NCBI GenBank assembly: GCA_938020565.1
Contig: CALIHP010000005.1
Span: 1 to 41,692, forward strand
Direction: 5' to 3'
DNA: 41,692 nucleotides
Source of the DNA: an uncultured Anaerolineaceae bacterium
GTDB lineage: Bacteria; Chloroflexota; Anaerolineae; Anaerolineales; Anaerolineaceae
The notes under the pieces are model-generated. The model was not told where the DNA came from, did no database searches, and saw only the letters and a program-made list of their open reading frames with translations. Position numbers and translations under genes: made by a program. Below, in pieces: positions 1 through 6,493 of the stretch. Numbering within the stretch: the first letter of the stretch is position 1; the number at the start of each line of letters is the position of its first letter.

Positions 1-312
1 AAAAGCGTCTGCACCGTAAGATTCAGCGATAAAATATCCGATCTGTGTCCGAAGCCTTAATTCAATATATTCTATATACCGAAACAAAATATGACGAATC
101 GAAGAATCGCAATCTTCAATTTTCACGATGTCCTTAAACGAAACGCGCTTCTCAAACGAATTGTTCTGCATGAACTTGTGAAAATAAACGTTCAGTCGGT
201 AATAGTTCCGCTTTGTTAAATATAATTCGGCGAAACTTTTATCTTCAATGACCATGCCGCGATCACCAAGCAGTTCGATCAATCTTTTGTTCGTTTGAAA
301 AGGCTTTAGCAT
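1..312 (-). CDS. Abi family protein (Abi_2/AbiD-AbiF type), partial
   Basis: An open frame starts at the ATG at 312 and runs off the left edge of the window, giving 104 codons of the N-terminal part. The product starts MLKPFQTNKRLIELLGDRG, then has LTKRNYYRLNVYF and later YIEYIELRLRTQIGYFIAESYG. This order (KPF, a 'LLxxRG' helix, an 'NYYRL' core and an 'IExxLRTxIxY' helix) is the pattern of the Abi_2 family. Members of that family are linked to phage abortive infection and to reverse-transcriptase/HEPN-like defence loci. The C-terminal half, which carries the conserved RX4-6H-type motif, is outside the window, so activity cannot be judged. The base composition is more AT-rich than the core genes to the right, which fits a mobile defence gene. 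Confidence 0.72.
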   Translation of the reverse strand, partial: MLKPFQTNKRLIELLGDRGMVIEDKSFAELYLTKRNYYRLNVYFHKFMQNNSFEKRVSFKDIVKIEDCDSSIRHILFRYIEYIELRLRTQIGYFIAESYGADAF

Positions 313-565
313 TTCGATTTATCCTTGAACAATACCCGATAAAAAACTGACCGGACAGTGTTGCGCGTGCTTTCGCAGAGGCTCTGCCCGGTACTATTGA
401 CATCCATCATTATACGCTAAAAACGCTGAAATTTCAACTCAAATGACAATATAACGGTGTTAATTCGCGTATTATTTACACCTTTGATACCACCAGAAAA
501 CGATCGCAATACAGACTGATCCGTGTCGGCTGTTAAGGCGCCGGATCGCACACGCCCTGTGTGAA

Positions 566-847
566 TCAATTCTCAATCAGCGCCCCGATCTCCGGATAAT
601 ACTTTTGCCTTACCGTCCACGCGTCGATAACGTTCATGAACCCGTCGATCCGCGCCCGCTGCTCGATCTTGACCGGGTTCTTTTTCCGTGTCTCACCGCC
701 CTCTTTCAGCGTCACGTTCAGGAAATGCGCAGCCAGAAGCTGATGAACGCCGATGATCCTAACCTTGCCGTCCTTCAGCGCCCCCTCGAACTCGTCCAGT
801 GCGCCCGAAAGGTTATAGCCAGTTATATACTTATTGCGGCAGAGCAT
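566..847 (-). pseudogene. Phage terminase large subunit, C-terminal remnant
   Basis: This 93-codon frame reads like the last fifth of a phage large terminase (TerL). It has a 'NLSGALDEFEGALKDGKV' strand-helix, a central 'HFLNVTLKEG' stretch, a basic 'KNPVKIEQRARIDGF' segment (family pattern K...RIDG) and a final 'IDAWTVRQKYY' helix. In TerL this part closes the nuclease domain. The frame upstream of the first Met is closed by a TGA about 20 nt away, so the ATPase and most of the nuclease domain are gone. No other head, portal or integrase gene lies next to it. I infer a decayed prophage or cargo scrap. The assignment rests on motif memory only, and an unrelated small protein is possible. Confidence 0.5.
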
Positions 848-886
848 TGAATGTATGCACAGAGTGCATGGTCATAAGGAACAGAT

Positions 887-1054
887 ATGAGTAAACTAAT
901 CGAGTTGCTGGGAAGTTCCTTTCGGTTTCGTTCAAAACTTATTAGCCAGATATTTTTTATCCTTATAAAATTATTCATATATCTTATCTCTGCTGCAAGG
1001 ATGCTTTACGATACTTTGACGAAAGGGCCGGATGCCCTGAACGAAAAGCGCTGA
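887..1054 (+). CDS. Possible small membrane-associated protein, 55 aa
   Basis: An ATG preceded by AAGGA with a 9-nt gap opens a 55-codon frame ending TGA at 1052-1054. The product starts MSKLIELLGSSFRFRSK, has a hydrophobic helix (about residues 19-36, 'ISQIFFILIKLFIYLIS') and ends with a polar tail. It lies in the AT-rich stretch between the terminase remnant and the pilin promoter. I recognise no family. AT-rich DNA gives such frames by chance, so only the Shine-Dalgarno match and the coherent helix support it. Confidence 0.3.
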   Translation: MSKLIELLGSSFRFRSKLISQIFFILIKLFIYLISAARMLYDTLTKGPDALNEKR

Positions 1055-1065
1055 ACGCGAAAAGG

Positions 1066-1094
1066 TTGCGGTTCGGCGGCAAGGAACCTATAAT
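1066..1094 (+). promoter_or_regulatory. Candidate promoter of the pilin-comF-hpf run
   Basis: TTGCGG (1066-1071), a 17-nt spacer and a perfect TATAAT (1089-1094) lie about 65 nt before the pilin start codon. No other good -10 box is seen between here and the gene. Confidence 0.5.
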
Positions 1095-1158
1095 TAAGGT
1101 TAACAGCCGCGGGCGGCTGAGATCGGACGTTTTCTTTCGGAAAGGAGCAACCGCGCTG

Positions 1159-1308
1159 ATGGATCTTTTTTCGCACAAAGAACGCGCACAGGGATTGGTT
1201 GAATACGTTTTAATCCTGATTATCGTCGGGGTCACGATTTTTGTCCTGCTGACGTTATTGGGTCCGGCGATCATGAAGTTCGTCCAGGACCTGATCGCGC
1301 CGGTCTGA
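1159..1308 (+). CDS. Flp-type pilin-like small protein
   Basis: This 49-aa protein has a short charged head (MDLFSHKERAQ) followed by GLVEY and a long hydrophobic helix, ending in a short C-terminal tail. A G/LVEY junction just before the hydrophobic helix is the hallmark of Flp/Fap pilins, which are cut by a prepilin peptidase at the residue before the helix and polymerise through the helix. The start at 1159 is chosen because AAAGGAG sits 12 nt upstream. An in-frame Met at 1066 would add 31 residues that do not look like a pilin leader. The gene is followed after 13 nt by comF. No tad/cpa assembly genes are in the window. Very short pilin-like proteins of this style are common in Chloroflexota. 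Confidence 0.7.
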   Translation: MDLFSHKERAQGLVEYVLILIIVGVTIFVLLTLLGPAIMKFVQDLIAPV

Positions 1309-1321
1309 TCCGTCGGGGCGC

Positions 1322-2047
1322 ATGTCCGCGGAAACATTCGGGTTCCAAGCGGTATCGTTCGGCTGGCGCCTGCTGTGGCGGCTGTTTCCGCCGTGCTGCA
1401 TGGGCTGCGGCGCGCCGGGCGCGGAGATTTGCGAGGTGTGCCTGCGGAGCGCGGAGCGGCCGGTTGGGAAGACCTGCGGCCGATGTGGAAAGACGTTGAC
1501 GGGGGCGGGGGTTTGTCCGCTTTGCTCCGGGCTGGAGACGATCTGGTTCGAGCGGGTCCGTTCAGCGTTCGTCTACGCAGGCTTGATCCGCGAGGCGATT
1601 CATGCGTTTAAATTTGAACGGAAACTCGGACTGTCTTTCCTCTTTGCGGATGCGATTTTTTCTGTATACTTAGAGATGAAGACGCGAGTCGATATCGTCC
1701 TTCCCGCGCCGATTTCCCGGGCAAGGCGGGCGGAGAGGGGCTATAACCAATCGGCCTGGGTCGCGCGGACGTTCAGCCTGAAAACCGGAATTCCTTATTC
1801 GGCGACCGCATTGCAGAAGACGCGGGATACGGCGCATCAGGCGCTCTTAAACGAAGCGGCGCGGCGAACGAATCTGTCCGGCGTCTTTGAGGCCGAGCCG
1901 GGCGATATTCAGGGGAAATCGGTTTTAGTTGTCGACGATGTCCTGACGACCGGGACGACGATGAACGAATGCTCCCGCGCGCTGAGGGAAGCCGGAGCGG
2001 CTTCGGTCTTCGGGATAACGATCGCGGCGACGGAAAACCGCGCCTAA
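1322..2047 (+). CDS. comF: ComF family phosphoribosyltransferase-like protein
   Basis: The N-terminal 70 residues carry two zinc-knuckle pairs (CCMGCG...CEVC and CGRCG...CPLC). The rest is a type I phosphoribosyltransferase fold. The PRPP-binding signature VVDDVLTTGTT lies near residues 203-213, and 'RGYNQSAWVA' and 'HQALLNEAARRTNLSGVF' are typical ComF blocks. ComF is needed for DNA uptake in naturally competent bacteria, where it is thought to act on the cytoplasmic side of the uptake machine. Its length (241 aa) is normal. The start at 1322 follows a weak GGGG and lies 13 nt after the pilin stop, so it is probably co-translated with it. The pairing with a pilin fits a surface or DNA-uptake role. 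Confidence 0.9.
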   Translation: MSAETFGFQAVSFGWRLLWRLFPPCCMGCGAPGAEICEVCLRSAERPVGKTCGRCGKTLTGAGVCPLCSGLETIWFERVRSAFVYAGLIREAIHAFKFERKLGLSFLFADAIFSVYLEMKTRVDIVLPAPISRARRAERGYNQSAWVARTFSLKTGIPYSATALQKTRDTAHQALLNEAARRTNLSGVFEAEPGDIQGKSVLVVDDVLTTGTTMNECSRALREAGAASVFGITIAATENRA

Positions 2048-2073
2048 TCTAAATTTATTTTCAGGAGGATAAG

Positions 2074-2634
2074 ATGGAAACGAAGACGGTTCTTTACGGG
2101 AAGAATTTGGAAATTTCGGAGCGGATTAAGACGAACGTCACGTCGAAAACGGACAAGTTCGCTAAATTCCTGACCAACATTGAAGAAGTTCGAATTGACT
2201 TAGCGCATTTAAAGACGGCTCGCAACGCAAACGACCGGTACGTTTCTCAAATTACCATTCGTGGAAAAGGGTTTATTCTTCGTACCGAGGAGCGCGCGGA
2301 CGAACTTTCCGCCGCGTTTGATAAGTCGTTTGATAAAATGATCCGGCAGATCGAGCGTTTCAAGGGGAAGCGCGGCAGGACGCATCTTGAAAAGGTCTTC
2401 GTCGATCCGGCGGCCCCACAGGCTGAACCTGAGCCGTTGGAAGAGACGCCGGTGATTGCGCGCCGAAAGAAATTCGCGCTGATTCCGATGACTGAAGTGG
2501 AAGCGTTGGAGCAGATGAAATTGCTGGGACACGAAGATTTCTTCGTTTTCTACAATGGCAATACGTCCGCGATCAATGTCCTGTATAAGCGAATGGATGG
2601 GACGTTTGGGCTGATCGAAACGGAAATCGCGTAG
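2074..2634 (+). CDS. hpf: Long-form ribosome hibernation promoting factor
   Basis: This 186-aa protein has two parts. Residues 1-105 form the S30AE/YfiA domain, which binds the 30S decoding region. After an acidic linker, residues about 128-186 form the C-terminal dimerisation domain ('KKFALIPMTEVEALEQMKLLGHEDFFVF' region and 'INVLYKRMDGTFGLIE'). That C-domain defines the long HPF that makes 100S ribosome dimers in stationary phase. A strong AGGAGG ribosome site lies 7 nt before the ATG. The gene sits 26 nt after comF, the comF-hpf order found in many bacteria, and is followed by a hairpin and a terminator. Confidence 0.93.
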   Translation: METKTVLYGKNLEISERIKTNVTSKTDKFAKFLTNIEEVRIDLAHLKTARNANDRYVSQITIRGKGFILRTEERADELSAAFDKSFDKMIRQIERFKGKRGRTHLEKVFVDPAAPQAEPEPLEETPVIARRKKFALIPMTEVEALEQMKLLGHEDFFVFYNGNTSAINVLYKRMDGTFGLIETEIA

Positions 2635-2648
2635 GTTTTATTGCAAAA

Positions 2649-2704
2649 CGGGAGCTCAGCGCAGGCGCAGCCGACTTCATGGAACGGGCCTTGCGGAGCT
2701 CCCG
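2649..2704. repeat. Inverted repeat after hpf
   Basis: CGGGAGCTC (2649-2657) and GAGCTCCCG (2696-2704) are a perfect 9-bp inverted repeat around a 38-nt loop. It lacks a T-run, so it is probably an mRNA 3'-end or processing structure rather than the terminator. Confidence 0.45.
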
Positions 2705-2745
2705 GCGCGGCGACGGACAGGAATCATTCGCTGGATCAGACGAGT

Positions 2746-2788
2746 GGGATTGCTCTGCGGTCTGGGATCGCGGGAGCAGTCCCTTTTT
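2746..2788 (+). terminator. Rho-independent terminator of the pilin-comF-hpf run
   Basis: The stem GGGATTGCTC (2746-2755) pairs with GAGCAGTCCC (2774-2783), with one G-T pair, and is followed directly by TTTTT and then a second T-rich stretch. Confidence 0.8.
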
Positions 2789-2802
2789 GATTTTTCTGGA
2801 TT

Positions 2803-4527
2803 TTGGGTAAAATCAAGGAGCCTTTTATTAAGGAAGAACGGAGCGGGCGGAGCTTGAATCTTAACGAATATTTCGATATCTGCGCGGAACGTGGAAACGG
2901 CGCGGGCGAGACGGGGCTGACGGTCGTCAATCGGTTTTATCGCGTGACGATTACCGGAGCGGCGATTGCGGGCGGAGGCGCGACGGAGCAGCTCATTCCC
3001 GAGGCAGGGTTCCCGTTCGTTCTGGAGAACGGCGGGCAGGTGCGTTTCAATCTCCCGCCGGGGAATGGCGAATGGACTGGCGCGACTGTTCGGCTGACGA
3101 CGGCGGAGTTCGGCGTTCTATCGATCGGCGCCGCCGCAGCGCCGAATCGCTTAGCCGCGCTGGAACGGCCGCGATCATTTTTCGACATCTTCCGCAAGGA
3201 ATATGAAGTCAACCTGCTCCTCGACGGGGACGAAGTTCTTCGCGGGGGCAGCCCGCTTTCGTTCGGCGTCAATCTTGAATCGTTTGACGCTGCGCCGGAC
3301 CGGCCCATCTGGTACGATCCGGTGGAGATGCGCCTGGCGGAGGGGCTGGCCGAGACGCTGCGCGAGCTGAACCCGGCGGCGGTTCGCTTCGATATCGGTT
3401 CGGGGCGTCCGGCGGCGGTCCTTTCGCTTTTTTTTGATCTCTGCCGCAGTGTCGGGGCTGCTCCTTACCTGAAAGCGGACGGCGAATGGGCTGGCGGGAA
3501 AATAGACGCCGCGATCGCTTCGTTCGCTGGATCGTTGGAGCGCGGAGCCGCGGCAGGGGATTTTGATCAGGGCTGGTTTGAGCTTGAGGTCGGGGATGAA
3601 CCCGAAAAAGCGGTCGCCGCGGCGGAGCGTATCCGCGCGCGTTTCCCGTGGATGAAAATTGTTTTCAGCTGTGACGCGGCCGCGCAGGAGCGTTCTCTCC
3701 GCCGTTTCCAGGAAATTTTAGCGAGCTGCGCGGACGCTGCGGACGCCGTTGGCGTTCCCTGGCGGTTTCCCGGTCCGGCGGGCTGGGAATCGGACGCTTC
3801 AGACGCGGACGCCGCGGCGATTTTCGGAATGGGGGCGGGCAGGCTCGTTCGCACCGCGAACAGGCTTTTCAGCGATATTCCTGAGCCGAAATCGCTGATC
3901 CTGACGGGCTGGCGATATTTCCGCGCGCCGGACGAGCGCGATCCGCTTCGAACATGGGACCGTCCGGCGGACGGATTTTTCTACCTGTCGGCGCTGGCGT
4001 CGTTGGCGGCGAATTCGCGTTTCGGCCTGCTGCTGATGGACCTGCCCGCGGTCGTGAGGCAGGGTGCGGATGGCAGGGTTCATGAGGCGATCGGCGCGCT
4101 GGTCTGGCGGATGGCGTCCGACCGGTTGGAAACGCAGCTTGGCTGGCGGTCGGTTCGCGATGAGCCGCTCCCGAATGCCCGGTGCGAGGGAATTCCCGGA
4201 CTGATCGAAGCGGGCGACGTTCCGGACGTCATGATGAGCGCGACGCGGTCGCTCGATCGCCGGCGGGTTCACCTTCTGGTTCAGAACCTGAATCCGGGAA
4301 AGCGGCTTTTTGCCCGCGTGCATTTCGCGCATCTTCCGGACCTGCGGCCGACGGCGGCGCGGAATCTTCGCGGCGGGAGCGGACTCCGGATCGCGAGGCT
4401 TTTCCAGCCACGCGCGGCGGCGCCGGTTCTGAAAGACGTTTCGCTTCCGAGGTACCGTCCGATGGATCATGTTAATTTGGATATTCCGCCGCTCGGGATG
4501 GTCAGCATGACGCTGACGGACGAATGA
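2803..4527 (+). CDS. GH51-like (alpha-L-arabinofuranosidase fold) protein, probably without hydrolase activity
   Basis: This 574-codon frame has a beta-rich N-terminus, a TIM-barrel-like middle and a beta C-terminus ending 'NLDIPPLGMVSMTL', the layout of GH51. 'ELEVGDEPE' (G264-D265-E266) sits where GH51 has the acid/base 'GNE'. The following 'ARFPWMKIVFS' matches the next barrel strand. The strand that should hold the nucleophile ('xxxEW') reads LILTGWRYF (G369 at the Glu position). So the acid/base Glu is kept, the Asn before it is Asp, and the nucleophile seems lost. No signal peptide is seen. The start is unresolved: TTG at 2803 is the longest option, but a possible -10 (TAAAAT, 2808-2813) and AAGGAG (2815-2820) favour a start further in (ATT 2827 or TTG 2854). 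The fold call is by motif only. Confidence 0.55.
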   Translation: MGKIKEPFIKEERSGRSLNLNEYFDICAERGNGAGETGLTVVNRFYRVTITGAAIAGGGATEQLIPEAGFPFVLENGGQVRFNLPPGNGEWTGATVRLTTAEFGVLSIGAAAAPNRLAALERPRSFFDIFRKEYEVNLLLDGDEVLRGGSPLSFGVNLESFDAAPDRPIWYDPVEMRLAEGLAETLRELNPAAVRFDIGSGRPAAVLSLFFDLCRSVGAAPYLKADGEWAGGKIDAAIASFAGSLERGAAAGDFDQGWFELEVGDEPEKAVAAAERIRARFPWMKIVFSCDAAAQERSLRRFQEILASCADAADAVGVPWRFPGPAGWESDASDADAAAIFGMGAGRLVRTANRLFSDIPEPKSLILTGWRYFRAPDERDPLRTWDRPADGFFYLSALASLAANSRFGLLLMDLPAVVRQGADGRVHEAIGALVWRMASDRLETQLGWRSVRDEPLPNARCEGIPGLIEAGDVPDVMMSATRSLDRRRVHLLVQNLNPGKRLFARVHFAHLPDLRPTAARNLRGGSGLRIARLFQPRAAAPVLKDVSLPRYRPMDHVNLDIPPLGMVSMTLTDE

Positions 4528-4620
4528 TTCGCGTTGATTCCCTCCCGTTTTTCGCGGTTAATTGAGTAGAATTGAGGGGAAGGGTTTCCTGACATGAAAA
4601 AAATAATTGGAGGTATTGAA

Positions 4621-5448
4621 ATGCTGCGACGTGAGAAATTATGGACAATCCTGGTGATCGGCGCGCTGGTCCTGGTCGGCGCGGGCGCGGTTCAGGCTCA
4701 GACGAGTCATTACGGCGGATTAGGCGCGGGCCCCGCCCCAACGCAGGTTCCGGAGATTGTCGCTGAGGACAGCGCGGCGGCGAGCGGCGGCGCTGAAGCG
4801 GAGAGGGGCGCGTTCTTCGACGAGAACGGCGAGTATACCGAAACGTTCGCGAAGGATTTCTGGGATCGCGGCTGGGAGGCAACGACGCTGATCGGGAACC
4901 CGAACGGCGATTATTTTGATTTAGGCCCGAGCCGACTCTCGTTCAAGCTTCCGGTTACTGAGGTTTACGAATTCGTGACGCATACAGGGTCTCTAACCGA
5001 GGACGTCCTGGTCGAGGCGACGTTTGAGAACGTCCGGTCGACTGAAGCCAGCTATGGGGTCGTCTGCCGTCGGAACGAGTTGGGCTGGTACGAGCTTCGC
5101 GTCAATATTTCCGGCCCGTTAGCCGGCTCATACGCGCTTTATAAATACGATACGGTCCTGAAAGCGAGCGGCCACGTTCCTTACGTTCGGCTCCATCCGG
5201 ACATGATCCAGTATTTTACGACGGACCTGAAATTGGGAATGAACGTTCGGAATAAAATCGGGTTGGAATGCAAAGGCGGCGAAATCCGCGTCTTTATCAA
5301 CGATAAGGAACAGACGATTTCGAAATCTGCTCCGATCGTCGATACGCAGTTCGCAAGCGGGACGGTCGGCGCGATGGCGGAGTCGTACGCGAAGGGCGTG
5401 GTGGATATCGATCTGGTTGGGTTCAGGGCGACTGACCTGACGGAGTAA
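4621..5448 (+). CDS. Exported concanavalin A-like beta-sandwich protein
   Basis: Residues 1-27 from this start form a signal peptide (basic MLRREK, a hydrophobic core, then VQAQ). A low-complexity Pro/Ala-rich linker follows, then about 200 residues of beta-strand pattern: 'FAKDFWDRGWE', 'DVLVEATFENV', 'SYGVVCRRNELGWYELRV', 'NKIGLECKGGEIRVFINDKEQ', 'ASGTVGAMAESY' and 'VDIDLVGFRA'. This is the style of the laminin G/ConA-like or 3-keto-disaccharide hydrolase (DUF1080-type) fold, which often binds sugars. No catalytic residues are evident. ATG 4621 has GGAGG 7 nt upstream. An in-frame ATG at 4594 would add nine residues and also has a purine-rich leader. It follows the GH51-like gene and may be co-expressed with it. 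Confidence 0.65.
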   Translation: MLRREKLWTILVIGALVLVGAGAVQAQTSHYGGLGAGPAPTQVPEIVAEDSAAASGGAEAERGAFFDENGEYTETFAKDFWDRGWEATTLIGNPNGDYFDLGPSRLSFKLPVTEVYEFVTHTGSLTEDVLVEATFENVRSTEASYGVVCRRNELGWYELRVNISGPLAGSYALYKYDTVLKASGHVPYVRLHPDMIQYFTTDLKLGMNVRNKIGLECKGGEIRVFINDKEQTISKSAPIVDTQFASGTVGAMAESYAKGVVDIDLVGFRATDLTE

Positions 5449-5461
5449 AAATCTAAGCGAA

Positions 5462-5534
5462 CCGGGCGGATCAGGCCCAGCCGGGAACCCATGGACGGGA
5501 CCCGTGATCGGAACCGTCGGCCTGATCCCTCCGG
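5462..5534. repeat. Long inverted repeat between the exported protein gene and efp
   Basis: CCGGGCGGATCAGGCC (5462-5477) pairs with GGCCTGATCCCTCCGG (5519-5534) with one mismatch and one G-T pair; the inner 10 bp are perfect. The loop itself contains ACGGG-A-CCCGT. There is no T-run after it, so it is not a plain terminator. It lies upstream of the efp promoter. Confidence 0.6.
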
Positions 5535-5626
5535 TATCGGTTCAGGTTCCGTTTTCAGGCTCCCGCTCTGCAGATCCGGATCGAAACATGTTCCATCGCC
5601 GATCCGAAGCTTCCCGATGGATTCGC

Positions 5627-5635
5627 TGGTATAAT
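5627..5635 (+). promoter_or_regulatory. Extended -10 promoter of efp
   Basis: TGG-TATAAT (5627-5635) matches the extended -10 form (TGnTATAAT). No good -35 is seen 17 nt upstream, as is usual for this promoter type. The predicted start lies about 40 nt before the efp ATG. Confidence 0.6.
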
Positions 5636-5682
5636 CTGACGATAGTATTTTGTGATTTAAAACGATTGGGGAAATATCTCGT

Positions 5683-6240
5683 ATGATTGATGTAAACGAA
5701 CTGCGAAAAGGCGTCACGATTGAATTGGACGGCGCGTTACTGAAGGTTATCGACTATGAGCATAATAAAGCCGGACGCGGAAACGCAACGATTCGTATTA
5801 AGGCTAAGAATCTCCGGACCGGGGCGCACGTCGAACGCACGTTCACGTCGGGGAATCGTGTCCAGGACGTTCATCTCGAATTCCAGAACGTTCAGTTCTT
5901 ATATGCGGACAACGATTTTTTCCATTTTATGAATACGGAAACCTATGAACAGCCGCAGGTCAACGCTGAGATCATGAAGGATGCCGCGCCGTACCTGAAA
6001 GAAAATACGGACGTCAAGCTGACGTACTATCAAAACGAAATTATTGATTATGAACTGCCGCTGTCGGTCGATCTTCTCGTCGTTCAGGCGGATATTGCCG
6101 TCCGCGGAGACACGGCGACCGGCGTCAATAAACAGGTCACTGTCGAAACCGGGGCCCGCGTCATGGTTCCGAATTTCGTCAGCGAAGGCGATACGATCCG
6201 GGTCAACACTTCGACGGGTGAATATATTACGCGTGTCTAA
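5683..6240 (+). CDS. efp: Translation elongation factor P
   Basis: At 185 aa this is full length, with the three beta-barrel domains of EF-P: the KOW-like N-domain (1-65), the central OB domain (66-127) and the C-terminal OB domain ending 'VNTSTGEYITRV'. EF-P enters the ribosomal E site and relieves stalling at polyproline. The loop that reaches the peptidyl-transferase centre reads HNKAGRGNATI, with Arg32 at the tip. Lys at this site is modified by EpmA in enterobacteria and Arg by EarP in pseudomonads. No modification enzyme is in the window. The gene stands alone between its own promoter and a strong terminator. Confidence 0.95.
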   Translation: MIDVNELRKGVTIELDGALLKVIDYEHNKAGRGNATIRIKAKNLRTGAHVERTFTSGNRVQDVHLEFQNVQFLYADNDFFHFMNTETYEQPQVNAEIMKDAAPYLKENTDVKLTYYQNEIIDYELPLSVDLLVVQADIAVRGDTATGVNKQVTVETGARVMVPNFVSEGDTIRVNTSTGEYITRV

Positions 6241-6268
6241 GGTTCGTTTCGGTTGAAATCAGAAGATG

Positions 6269-6330
6269 ACTTTTCGTGCGTGAGGACGCCGGCCTGTCAG
6301 CCGGAGCCTTGCGGTCGAAAAGTTTTTTTA
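6269..6330 (+). terminator. Strong terminator of efp
   Basis: ACTTTTCG (6269-6276) pairs with CGAAAAGT (6316-6323) and is followed by a T-run (6323-6329). The stem continues inward (CGTGAGG with CCTTGCG, two G-T pairs) and is capped by CCGGC-CTGTCA-GCCGG, making one long hairpin. Confidence 0.88.
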
Positions 6331-6398
6331 TTGATCGTCCGCCTCATGCGCCGCGGCGCGTTTCTTACAGGGTTTTAACACGACGCCGCGCGGTCGAT

Positions 6399-6407
6399 TG
6401 ATATAAT
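6399..6407 (+). promoter_or_regulatory. Extended -10 promoter of ftsH
   Basis: TGA-TATAAT (6399-6407) fits TGnTATAAT. It lies after the efp terminator and about 85 nt before the ftsH start. Confidence 0.6.
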
Positions 6408-6493
6408 ATGCTTATTGAATAGCTCCGGTTCGGGTTCGGGAGGCGGTTTCACAGGTTCCGGAATCCGCGCTTTGGGGCAGGAGGAAGAGAAAC

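Noticed and set aside
605..850. 81-aa rightward ORF
   Set aside because: Antisense of the terminase-like frame; no ribosome site and no recognisable motif.
3799..4470. 223-aa leftward ORF
   Set aside because: Antisense of the GH51-like gene; Arg/Pro-rich with no recognisable motif.
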